From NCBI RefSeq assembly GCF_004698125.1, contig NZ_SRHV01000005.1, positions 434,001 to 498,000 of the forward strand: a stretch of 64,000 nt of DNA, in the 5' to 3' direction. Shown piece by piece: positions 16,635-24,909 of this stretch. Both the position numbers and the translations under genes were made by a program. Every line of letters starts with the position of its first letter. The first letter of the stretch is position 1. The notes beneath the pieces are model-generated. The model was given only the letters and a program-made list of their open reading frames with translations. It had not been told where the DNA came from and ran no database searches. Source of the DNA: Halosimplex halophilum (GTDB lineage: Archaea > Halobacteriota > Halobacteria > Halobacteriales > Haloarculaceae).

Positions 16635-17681
16635 ATGCAACGCGAGATCATGATCGACTCGCCCGACGAGGGCGTAGACGAGGACACCCTCCGGGTCGGG
16701 GTCATCGGCACGGGTGCGATCGCCCAGCGGTTCCACCTGCCCGGGTACGCCGACCACTCCGACGCCACGGTCACCGCGGTCTGTGACGTCGAGGAACGGA
16801 AAGCGCGCGCCGTCGCCGACGAAGTCGGCGCCGAACACACCTTCACCGACACCGGCGACCTCGTCGAGTCGGGGACCGTCGACGCGGTCAGCGTTTGTCT
16901 CCCGAACCACCTGCACGCGGACGCGGTCACCGCGGCGCTGGCCGAGGACCTGCACGTCCTCTGTGAGAAGCCGATGGCGACGACGCTGGCCGAGGCCGAC
17001 GAGATGGTCGCGGCCGCGGACGCGAGCGACGGCATCCTGATGATCGACCAGTCCGAGCGCTTCGCCCCGGTCTACCAGAAGGCGATGTCGGTGCTCGAGA
17101 GCGGTCTCGTCGGCGACGTACAGACGGTCCGCGCGCGGTTCAGCCACAGCGGTCCCGAGGGGTGGGCCCCGCGGTCGACCTGGTTCACCGACGCCGAGGC
17201 GTCGGGCGGCGGCGCGATGGTCGACATCGGCATTCACAACGCCGACCTCGTGCTGTCGCTCGCCGGCGACGTCGAGTCCGTGACCGCCGAGACGGCGACG
17301 CTCGCGATGGACGCCGACGTGGAAGACACCGCCGTCGCGACGATGCGGCTGGCCGACGGCGGGCTCGGCACCTTCGAGGTGTCCTGGACGACCGATCCCG
17401 AACGGATCGAGACGCAGGTCGTCGGGACCGAGGGAGTCCTCACCGTCGACAAGGTGGCCGGCGAACTGACCGTCGACCTCGACGGCGACCGCGGGCGCGT
17501 CGACGTCCCGGTCCCCGAGTATCGGAGCCCCATCGCGCGGTTCGTCGACGCCGCGCTCGACGGCGAGGAACCGCCGGTGACTGCCCGCGAGGGACGGGAC
17601 GCGCTGGAGCTCGTCCTGGCGATCTACCGGGCGGCCGAGGCGCGCCGCCCGGTCTCGTTGCCGCTGGAGGGGGACACGTGA
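16635..17681 (+). CDS. Gfo/Idh/MocA family NAD(P)-dependent oxidoreductase
   Basis: 348 aa. The N-terminal Rossmann fold starts at RVGVIGTGAIAQRFHLPGY; the family EKP motif with the catalytic Lys is CEKPMATTL; the C-terminal domain has GGGAMVDIGIHNADL with the catalytic His. The family oxidises or epimerises sugars and inositols. A TATA-like TTAAG lies ~30 nt before ATG 16635, so the short N-terminal extension is kept. It overlaps the next gene by 4 bp (GTGA at 17678), so the two enzymes probably act in sequence on one sugar. Confidence 0.9.
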   Translation: MQREIMIDSPDEGVDEDTLRVGVIGTGAIAQRFHLPGYADHSDATVTAVCDVEERKARAVADEVGAEHTFTDTGDLVESGTVDAVSVCLPNHLHADAVTAALAEDLHVLCEKPMATTLAEADEMVAAADASDGILMIDQSERFAPVYQKAMSVLESGLVGDVQTVRARFSHSGPEGWAPRSTWFTDAEASGGGAMVDIGIHNADLVLSLAGDVESVTAETATLAMDADVEDTAVATMRLADGGLGTFEVSWTTDPERIETQVVGTEGVLTVDKVAGELTVDLDGDRGRVDVPVPEYRSPIARFVDAALDGEEPPVTAREGRDALELVLAIYRAAEARRPVSLPLEGDT

Positions 17682-18463
17682 AACTCGCCTGTTCGAGCTA
17701 CTCCTACCACGACGCCTTCGAGCGCGGCGACCTCGACGTGTTCGGCTTTCTCGAGCGCGCCGGGAGCGACCTCCCGGTCGAGGGCGTCGAACTCATCGAG
17801 GAGCACCTCCCCGGTGGGGACGAGGCGACGCTGGGCGAGGTCCGCGACGCGGCGGCCGACCACGGGGTCGAGGTCGCCTGCCTCTCGGTGTTCTACAACG
17901 ATTTCGCCAAACCTGACCGCTCGGACCGCCGGGAAGACGTCGACCACGTCACCGCGTGGACCGACCGGGCGGACGTGCTGGGCGCCGATGTCGTGCGCGC
18001 GTTCACCGGCTTCCCCGCCCTCCACGACCGCGAACACGGCGACCCCGCGGTCTGGCGCGACGTGGGACGGTGCCTGCAGGAGTGTCTCGACCACGCCCGC
18101 ACCTGCGAGGCGACTCTCGCCGTCGAGAACCACAACCACGACGGCCTGATCCGTACCGCCGACGACATCTTCGGCGTCCGCCGCCGGGTCAACGGCGACC
18201 TCGGGTTCGTCCTGGACCTGGCGAACTACGTCGACGGTCGCCCGTCGATCGAGCGGACCCGCCACCTCGCCGACCACGTCCACGCCGCCTACGACGCGGT
18301 CGACGAGCGCGGTCGCGACCCCGAACACCCCTACTACGCCGAGGAACTGGACTCGCTGGCCGCCGCCGGCTACGACGGGTACGTCACGCTGGAGTGGGAG
18401 GGCGAAACCGACGACGAGACGGCCGTGCCGCGGGCGCTGTCCTATCTCGACGACTGCCGCTAG
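17678..18463 (+). CDS. Sugar phosphate isomerase/epimerase (AP endonuclease 2-like TIM barrel)
   Basis: 261 aa from GTG 17678, which overlaps the Gfo/Idh stop. The barrel has the metal-site pattern of the family: a Glu in GVELIEEHL, AVENHNHDG, FVLDLANY, HVHAAYDA and a final Glu in TLEWEGE. Members isomerise or epimerise keto-sugars or inosose intermediates. Pairing with a Gfo/Idh dehydrogenase is a well-known arrangement for oxidation-epimerisation of sugars. Substrate not determined. Confidence 0.87.
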   Translation: MKLACSSYSYHDAFERGDLDVFGFLERAGSDLPVEGVELIEEHLPGGDEATLGEVRDAAADHGVEVACLSVFYNDFAKPDRSDRREDVDHVTAWTDRADVLGADVVRAFTGFPALHDREHGDPAVWRDVGRCLQECLDHARTCEATLAVENHNHDGLIRTADDIFGVRRRVNGDLGFVLDLANYVDGRPSIERTRHLADHVHAAYDAVDERGRDPEHPYYAEELDSLAAAGYDGYVTLEWEGETDDETAVPRALSYLDDCR

Positions 18464-18496
18464 CGAGGGCCCCGTTTCGGGACGGCCGTTCCGCGA

Positions 18497-19525
18497 CTAA
18501 CTCCCGGGACGGACCAGATACCGATACCCCTCGCCGGCGCGCATCCGGTCGAACGCCTCCGTGATCCCCGAGAGCGGCAGGTCCTCCGAGAGGAGCGCGT
18601 CGACGGTGACGCGGCCCGTCCTGAGGAACGATACCGCCCGTGCGAAATCGTCGGGCGTCAGCGAGTACGACCCGGTGAGCGTCCGCTCGTGGAAGAACAC
18701 GTCGAACGGGTTCACCTCGACGGTCGCGTCCTCCTCGGGCACGCCGAAGACGAGCGTCGTTCCGCCCTTGCGGGTCGCGTCGTAGGCCTGCTGGATGGTC
18801 TCCGGGAGCCCGATGGCCTCGACGGCCGCCGCGACGCCACGGCCGTCCGTTGCCCGTTCGACGGCGGCCACGGGATCGACATCGGCGGGATCGATCCCGG
18901 CGGTGGCGCCGTGGTCGAGCGCGAGCTCGCGACGGTCGTCGCGGGGCTCCGAGACGACGATGCGACCCGCCCCGAGCGCGTCGAACGTCTGGACGAGCAA
19001 CTGTCCCATCGGGCCGGCGCCGACGACGAGCACGTCGTCGCCCGCCTCGACACCGGTTCGGCGAACACCGTGGAGGCTACAGGCGAGCGGTTCCGCGATC
19101 GCCGCCGGGCCGAACGGGAGGTCTCCCACCGGTTCGACGTTCCCGGCCGGGACCCGAACGTACTCGGCGAACGCGCCGTCGCGGACCGTCTCCGCGGCGC
19201 CCCCGAGCGACGTGTTCCGCTCGCAACGCTGTTCGTGCCCGGCCTCGCACTGGCGACAGCTGTTGCAGGGGACCGTCGGGTTGACCGCGACGCGAGTTCC
19301 CTCCGGCACCACGTCGGGACGGTTCGACGCGACCACCTCGCCCGCGGCCTCGTGGCCGGGCACCAGCGGCGTCTCGACGCCGAACGACCCCTCGTAGAGG
19401 TGAATATCTGTCGTACAGACGCCGCAGGCCTCGACGCGTACGAGGACGTCCTCCGGGCCAGGGGTCGGACGGTCGCGCTCCCGAACGGCGAACGATTCGG
19501 TGCCAGTGAGGACAGCGGCTCTCAT
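18497..19525 (-). CDS. Zinc-dependent medium-chain dehydrogenase (sorbitol/threonine dehydrogenase type)
   Basis: 342 aa from ATG 19525. Catalytic zinc ligands lie in EACGVCTTDIH and PGHEAAGE; the structural zinc loop is CNSCRQCEAGHEQRC; the cofactor site is VVGAGPMGQLL. It oxidises a polyol or sugar alcohol with NAD(P). Its ATG overlaps the stop of the upstream hydrolase-like gene by 4 bp, so the two form an operon; the product of that hydrolase is a plausible substrate source (inference). Confidence 0.9.
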   Translation of the reverse strand: MRAAVLTGTESFAVRERDRPTPGPEDVLVRVEACGVCTTDIHLYEGSFGVETPLVPGHEAAGEVVASNRPDVVPEGTRVAVNPTVPCNSCRQCEAGHEQRCERNTSLGGAAETVRDGAFAEYVRVPAGNVEPVGDLPFGPAAIAEPLACSLHGVRRTGVEAGDDVLVVGAGPMGQLLVQTFDALGAGRIVVSEPRDDRRELALDHGATAGIDPADVDPVAAVERATDGRGVAAAVEAIGLPETIQQAYDATRKGGTTLVFGVPEEDATVEVNPFDVFFHERTLTGSYSLTPDDFARAVSFLRTGRVTVDALLSEDLPLSGITEAFDRMRAGEGYRYLVRPGS

Positions 19526-20598
19526 CGTCCCTTCAGATCGGCGAGACCCTCGAACGACTCCTCGACGACGCTCCACTGGTCGTCGGTGAGCCGGCCGATG
19601 TTCGCGCCGGCCGAGAACAGGCTCACGCCGGCTGCTCCCCCGTGGAGGGCCATCTGGATGGCCGTGAGGAGTTCGCCCTGACTCAGGTGATCGCCCGGGT
19701 CGTCGCTGCTGGCGGTCCGGATCGACGGGACGATCGGTTTCCCGACGGCGTCGCGAAGAGAGCGCGTGACGTCCCGGATCCACAGCGGGTGGACGCCCAT
19801 GTCGACGTGGGCCGTCCGCGGCGAGAGCGTGTCGACGTGTTCGGCGAGCCGTTCGATGTCGAGCCCGAGCTGCTCGCGGCTGTCCCGGAGCGTCGACTCC
19901 ATGTCCGAGTATACCTCGAACTGGAGGTTGACCATCTGCTCGTCGTCGAACGGCGCAGCCAGCGACGCCAGGAGGTCCGTCGTCGTCGAGACGCGGTGGT
20001 CGATCCACTCGCCGTGGTCGCGCTGGGCCGTCTCGTCGCCGTCCTCGATACCGAGACACTCGTCGCAGTAACAGGAGAGGTAGTCGCTCTCGCCGTTGCG
20101 GATGGGCTGGTACTCGAGGTGCTGGAAGCGGATCCCGTCGATGTCGTACTCGCTTATCTCCTCCGCGAGCGCCAGGAGGTGGTCCCTGACCGCCTCGCGG
20201 CTGGGACAGACCCAGTGCATCCACTCGAAGGAGACGTTGGGATACCGGATGGCGGTCCCGTCGCGGGCCACCTGGACGAACTCCGAGTGCTGTTCGAGCA
20301 GGTACTTGTCCGTGAGCGCGAGAAAGACGGGGACGACCCTGAGGTCGCGCCGCTCGGCCGCCGCGACGAACTCCGCCAGCAGGTCGCGTTCGGGCACCTG
20401 GTTCGGGACGGTGTCCGAGTCGTAGAACACCCGACCGTCGCTCTCCTTGCAGATCACCATCACGGTGTTGACGTTCCGCTCCGCCAGGTCCGCGAGCACC
20501 GAATCGACGTCCATCGTCGCCCAGGGGTAGAGCGTCACCGCTCGAACACCCTCCGTCTCCCACCAGCCGCGGGCGTCCCCAGTGGTCATTACTGACAT
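19522..20598 (-). CDS. TIM-barrel glycoside-hydrolase-like protein with CxCxxC motif
   Basis: 358 aa. The sequence runs like a clan GH-A barrel (EGVRAVTLYPWATMDVDSVL; AERRDLRVVPVF; YDIDGIRFQHLEYQ; AGVSLFSAGANI), without signal peptide. CYCDEC near residue 185 resembles the CYCEAC zinc motif of the GH42 enzyme encoded at 7716. I cannot assign a GH family; it resembles uncharacterised hydrolase-like barrels (GHL/family-10-like groups). Candidate acids include the Asp/Glu of IDGIRFQHLE. A TATA-like element ~24 nt upstream supports ATG 20598 over ATG 20589. Confidence 0.65.
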   Translation of the reverse strand: MSVMTTGDARGWWETEGVRAVTLYPWATMDVDSVLADLAERNVNTVMVICKESDGRVFYDSDTVPNQVPERDLLAEFVAAAERRDLRVVPVFLALTDKYLLEQHSEFVQVARDGTAIRYPNVSFEWMHWVCPSREAVRDHLLALAEEISEYDIDGIRFQHLEYQPIRNGESDYLSCYCDECLGIEDGDETAQRDHGEWIDHRVSTTTDLLASLAAPFDDEQMVNLQFEVYSDMESTLRDSREQLGLDIERLAEHVDTLSPRTAHVDMGVHPLWIRDVTRSLRDAVGKPIVPSIRTASSDDPGDHLSQGELLTAIQMALHGGAAGVSLFSAGANIGRLTDDQWSVVEESFEGLADLKGR

Positions 20599-20671
20599 GA
20601 TAGCGTTCGTCTCTCCTAAATGTAGTGAAGTACCAAAGCCGCACCCGTTCCATCGGATTCATCAAACTATA

Positions 20672-20687
20672 TTTGGATAAATACGAA
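20672..20687. promoter_or_regulatory. Putative operator TTTGGA-TAAA-TACGAA before HTH gene
   Basis: A degenerate 6-4-6 copy (two mismatches between arms) of the TTTGGA-N4-TCCAAA site. Centre is ~24 bp upstream of a TATA-like acatttttga (20698-20707), the same geometry as at the GH42 gene. It lies between the divergent hydrolase-like gene and the HTH gene and would allow autoregulation. Confidence 0.5.
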
Positions 20688-20739
20688 CAACACCCCTACA
20701 TTTTTGATTGCCGCTAGAGAAGCGTGGGTCAGTGTCACA

Positions 20740-21084
20740 ATGAGCGGCCAGAACAACTTCACGAGACGGATGCCGACGGCGACCGGCGCCGACGACGGAG
20801 GCGTCGAACTGTCGGTCGAGGACGAGGACGTGTTCGCGGTCGCCGACGCGATCGGCTCCAAACCGCGGTGGCGGTTGCTGCGGACCGTCGCCGAGGAACC
20901 CCACACCATCGACGAACTCGTCGACGCCCTCGACCTCTCGAAGGGGACCATCTCGGTCCACATCTCGAAGTTCGAGGACGCGGGGATCTTCGAGGCGAAC
21001 TACGCGGTCAGCGACGACGGCGGCGTGAAAAAAGAGCTCAGGCTCGCCGTCGACGAAGTGACGCTCGACCTGGCGTCCCTGTGA
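20740..21084 (+). CDS. Small winged-HTH regulator (ArsR/TrmB-like)
   Basis: 114 aa from ATG 20740; an upstream ATA codon is not needed. Residues ~25-100 form a winged helix: VFAVADAIGSKPRWRLLRTV, then TIDELVDALDLSKGTISVHI as the recognition region, and a wing KKELRLAV. No sensor domain. It is followed after 2 bp by the large hydrolase-like gene and preceded by a TTTGGA-type site. It is the best local candidate for the regulator of that motif, or it may only control its own operon. Confidence 0.8.
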   Translation: MSGQNNFTRRMPTATGADDGGVELSVEDEDVFAVADAIGSKPRWRLLRTVAEEPHTIDELVDALDLSKGTISVHISKFEDAGIFEANYAVSDDGGVKKELRLAVDEVTLDLASL

Positions 21085-21086
21085 CG

Positions 21087-23660
21087 ATGACGGGAGCGGA
21101 TTCGGTCGCGGTGACTGCGGACGAACCCGGGCGCGCGGTCGCTCGAACCGGGGCGTTCGCGGTCACCGTCGATCCCGACGACGACTGCGTGGAAATCCGA
21201 CGGCGACCCGACGACGGGGGCTCCGCTCCCGGCGGCACGCTGACGCTGTCACCCGGCGGTCCCGACGACGGCCCGCTCTCGGCCGGCTCCGTCGCGCAGG
21301 TGACGGCCAGGACGGACGCGGGCGACGTGCACGTCGCCGTCGAGGGGACGCTCGACGGAGCGCCGTACACCCTCTCGCTGGTCCTCCCGGCGGACTACCC
21401 GGGGACGGTCTCCTACGAGGTGACGATGCGACCCGACGACGCGGCGGCGCTCCCGACGGCCCGCTGGGACCCGGAACTCGGTGTTCGCGCCGCCACGGGC
21501 GACGCCGACGCCGACGCGTTCACCTCGTATCTCGACGGGACGCCCGGGAGCAACCCCGCAGCGGGGACGAGCGACCTGAACCAGTTCGTCTACGCGGGCG
21601 TCGACGCGCTCGACGCGACGTGTCTGTACCTCGCCGACTGGCCCGCGCTCGACGAGTACTTCCGACGCACCGGGACGACCATGCGCGGGACCGTCACGGA
21701 CTCCGCCGAACGGGTCGGCTACGTCCCTCCCGAGCCGTCCGAAACGTCGTCGGGCGACGCTCCCGGTGACGACCCGCTGACGGTCCACGGCGCGACGCTC
21801 GTCCTCACCCCCGACGCGCCGCCGGTCGACGCCCCGGACGCGTACTGCGACCGGTTCGTCACCGACCTGGCGGCCATCTACGACCGGCTGGACCGACCGG
21901 ACCCAGAACGGGTCGACTGGCCGGCGGTCAGCGAGGACACCCTCGACGCCGTCCGCGCCCCCGAGAACCGCTACGAGTACGACGGGCAGTTCCACCCGGG
22001 GGGCGTCGAGCTCGTGACCGTCCTGAGTATCGTCACCCCGTTCCGGGCCTACGCCGAACGGTTCGACGACGACGCGGCCGCCGACCTGGCCGCGGACGTG
22101 GCCTCGCTCGTCGAGACCTACTACGACCCCGACTACGAGGACGCGGCCGGCAACACCGGCATGATCGGCAACTCGCCGGCCCCGCTGACGCTGACCCACG
22201 TCGACGCGTGGTACCTCTTCTGGCCGGTCGTCCAGGCCGCCGAGTTCGCCATCGCCTTCGACGACGACGCCGTCGCGGAGATGGTCGTCGACACCGCCGA
22301 CGTGATGGTCGACGTCGGCCGGGCGCTCGACTACGAGTTCCCCATGTGGCTCGACGTGGATTCGCTGTCGGGCCACGAGCCCGAGGACCGACAGTGGGAC
22401 GGCTACCAGTACGACTGCACCGGCGCCTACGCCTACCTGATGTTGCAGTACCACGAGCTGACCGGCGAGCAACGCTACGTCGAGGAGGCCGAGGCCGCCG
22501 CCGAGCGGTTGCTCGACTACGGGTTCGAACTCTCCTACGAGTTCACCACGACCCCGCTGACCCCGCTGGCGATGGCGCGACTGGCCGACCGGACCGACGA
22601 CGACCGATACGTCGAGGCTTCCTACATCGGGCTGGCGAACGTGCTCCGACACGCGTACTTCTTCGACCCCGAGTACGGCTCGTTCGCGGGCCGGAACGTC
22701 TTCCTCCTGAACGAGGCGATGCCGCCGGAGGGCTACGAGGGGAACTTCTTCGCGAACGCCCTGGAGGAGTGGTCGCTGCTCTACTACCTCGACCGCTACC
22801 TCCGCGAGGCCGGGGACGCCCTGACCCCGGAGGCCCGCCGGCTAACCGGCGAACTCCTGCGACACAAGGGTTCGTCGCTCGCTGATTCGCTGGCGCGTTT
22901 CCAGCCCGATCCGTCGCTGGTGTTCGACGGCGTTTCCCCCCAGTCGGGCCGCAGGGTCAACCACGACTGGGCGCTCCCGCTCGAACCGTTCGGCGCGCTG
23001 GAACCGATGTTCGAGACGCTCGGCGCGGTCGGACAGGACCTCTACGGCGCCGGGGCCTACCCGGAGGTGGCGACCCAGCAGTACCACCCGCTCGACGACG
23101 ATGTCCGACTGTTCGTCGACGGTCCGACGACGGTCGAACGGGTTGGCGAACACACCTGGCACGTCACGACGCTCGGTGCCGAGGAGACCTACGACGCTCG
23201 GCTCACCGGGGAAACCAGTACGCTCGTCGACTGGTCCGTTCGTCGCCTCGACACGAGCGACGCCGGCGAGCGACTCGGCGAGGACGTCACCGCGCAGTTC
23301 GACCACGACGCCGACGAACCCGCGTACGACCTCGCGCTCGACGCCGGGGATACCTTCGCGGTCAGGCGAACGGTTCCCAAACGGGCTATCGTCGTCGAGG
23401 ACTTCGCCGTCGAACGCGAGCGGATCGCGACCGACGATCGGACGACCGTGTCACTGACCGTGGTCAACACGGCCGGGGTCGAGGGGACCTACGAGGTGCC
23501 GCTCTCGGTCGGCGCCGAGACCGCGACCCGGACAGTGGCGCTCTCGGCTCACGACCGTAAACCCGTGACCTTCGAGATCGGCCCGGACGAGCCCGGCACC
23601 TACAACGTCCAGATCGCCCACGAGAACCGGGCTCTGCACGTCGAACCGACGGCGGATTGA
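21087..23660 (+). CDS. Large unrecognised protein, helical-barrel glycosidase-like
   Basis: 857 aa from ATG 21087 (an in-frame GTG at 21081 overlaps the upstream stop and is an alternative). The first ~270 residues are beta-rich. Residues ~280-640 are helical with repeated pairs typical of (alpha/alpha) toroids (DAWYLFWPVVQAAEFAIA; WDGYQYDCTGAYAYLMLQYH; YVEEAEAAAERLLDYG; YYLDRYLREAGD). The last ~110 residues form an Ig/CARDB-like domain (TVSLTVVNTAGVEGTYEVPL). No signal peptide. I do not recognise a named family; context and architecture suggest a glycoside hydrolase, lyase or lipid-linked sugar enzyme. Co-transcribed with the HTH regulator. Confidence 0.7.
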   Translation: MTGADSVAVTADEPGRAVARTGAFAVTVDPDDDCVEIRRRPDDGGSAPGGTLTLSPGGPDDGPLSAGSVAQVTARTDAGDVHVAVEGTLDGAPYTLSLVLPADYPGTVSYEVTMRPDDAAALPTARWDPELGVRAATGDADADAFTSYLDGTPGSNPAAGTSDLNQFVYAGVDALDATCLYLADWPALDEYFRRTGTTMRGTVTDSAERVGYVPPEPSETSSGDAPGDDPLTVHGATLVLTPDAPPVDAPDAYCDRFVTDLAAIYDRLDRPDPERVDWPAVSEDTLDAVRAPENRYEYDGQFHPGGVELVTVLSIVTPFRAYAERFDDDAAADLAADVASLVETYYDPDYEDAAGNTGMIGNSPAPLTLTHVDAWYLFWPVVQAAEFAIAFDDDAVAEMVVDTADVMVDVGRALDYEFPMWLDVDSLSGHEPEDRQWDGYQYDCTGAYAYLMLQYHELTGEQRYVEEAEAAAERLLDYGFELSYEFTTTPLTPLAMARLADRTDDDRYVEASYIGLANVLRHAYFFDPEYGSFAGRNVFLLNEAMPPEGYEGNFFANALEEWSLLYYLDRYLREAGDALTPEARRLTGELLRHKGSSLADSLARFQPDPSLVFDGVSPQSGRRVNHDWALPLEPFGALEPMFETLGAVGQDLYGAGAYPEVATQQYHPLDDDVRLFVDGPTTVERVGEHTWHVTTLGAEETYDARLTGETSTLVDWSVRRLDTSDAGERLGEDVTAQFDHDADEPAYDLALDAGDTFAVRRTVPKRAIVVEDFAVERERIATDDRTTVSLTVVNTAGVEGTYEVPLSVGAETATRTVALSAHDRKPVTFEIGPDEPGTYNVQIAHENRALHVEPTAD

Positions 23661-24363
23661 GCGGGAGCACGTTGTCACTTGCGAGCGGCGGTCTGACACG
23701 GGACAGATCGTTCTCGACGAGGGGACGATGGCCACGAGTCCGCCGAGCCCATCGCGACGGTCGTCGACCCGACCGCAGAAGTCGCCGGCCGGCCGTGGCC
23801 GTTCCACAACCCGGAGACGCTGGAGTAACCGGTTTCGCGGACACCGCCGATCCAGCTTGACTTCTCGCCCTCACAGACACCCAGCACGACTGCAGGTGTC
23901 CTGCTCGATCCAGGCGACACAACTGCGATCAGTAGACAGCGATACGACATTTTCACACCCGGTCAGATGATTATACTTCGAAACAATAACGAATTTGTAA
24001 TAATCGGCACTCTTCACAAATGTCGTAATAAAAATTGGACTGTGAATCCTATAAAAATGCGCATGACGCACTCTGAGCCGTCTTTGGGAGAAATATGATA
24101 TAAATTTGTTGTTTTCGCGAGGATCGACAAGCCAGTTCGACGGGCGATATATCGAGGTATGGCCAGTGAACAGCATGATCGATCGGTGACCTACCATTTA
24201 ATTCGAATACATATTCTATCTATCTATGAAAGATATTGTATGTGATGTGCGAGAATCGTCTGAAAGGTACGCACCCCGTGTCGCTGGTCGCAGTCTCCAT
24301 CGAACGGGAACGCGTTCCAGCAGCGACACAAGAGTTAACTAAAGTTGCGCACTGAGTACGCTC
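23661..24363. other. 703-bp spacer with AT-rich core
   Basis: No convincing gene. Bases ~23940-24250 are far richer in A/T than the rest of the window and have stops in all frames. The right end has a TATA-like AACTAAAG centred ~26 nt before the ATG at 24364. It may be a remnant of transferred DNA or a junction between modules; I see no terminal repeats. Confidence 0.55.
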
Positions 24364-24909
24364 ATGGAATTGACACGCCGCGACGCGGTAGCGGCGCTTG
24401 CGGCTATCGGTATCGGCGGAGGCGTGGTGTACGGTGCGTTCGAGTTCGCAGACCGCGGCGTGTCCGACGGAACGCCGTCGGGGACGGAGGACCCCGACTC
24501 GCTGCTGGAGACGACGGTGGCGCTCGCCGAGGTCGTCTACCCTCCGGAGGTTACCGAAGTCGAACCGTTCGTCCGGGAGTTCGTGTCCGGGCGGATCGAG
24601 GACGACGACCGACACACGGCGATGGTCGACGCCGCGGACGCGCTTGACGCCCGAGCGCGCTCGGAGTACAGCGCGTCGTTCTACGAACTCGACCCCGAGG
24701 AGGGGGACGCGCTCCTCGAAACGCTGGGGATGTCGGAGGTAGACCCCGACCCCGAGGGCGACGAGCGCGAGCGGATCCGGTACTACCTCGTCAACGAGTT
24801 GCTCTACGGCCTGCTGCGCTCACCGAAGGGCGGGCAACTCGTGGGGCTCGAAAACCCACCGGGCCACCCCGGCGGACTGGAGGCCTACCAGCAGGGTCCC
24901 GACCGATGA
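24364..24909 (+). CDS. Gluconate 2-dehydrogenase subunit 3 (gamma) family protein
   Basis: 181 aa. The N-terminus has a twin-arginine-type signal (ELTRRDAVAALAAIG), followed by the helical gluconate_2-dh3 domain (ETTVALAEVVYPPEVTEVE; YYLVNELLYGLLRSPKGG). In bacterial membrane-bound gluconate or sugar dehydrogenases this subunit escorts the FAD subunit through Tat. The FAD subunit is the next gene (ATGA overlap), and no cytochrome c subunit is nearby, so the electron acceptor is unknown. Leaderless promoter. Confidence 0.88.
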   Translation: MELTRRDAVAALAAIGIGGGVVYGAFEFADRGVSDGTPSGTEDPDSLLETTVALAEVVYPPEVTEVEPFVREFVSGRIEDDDRHTAMVDAADALDARARSEYSASFYELDPEEGDALLETLGMSEVDPDPEGDERERIRYYLVNELLYGLLRSPKGGQLVGLENPPGHPGGLEAYQQGPDR

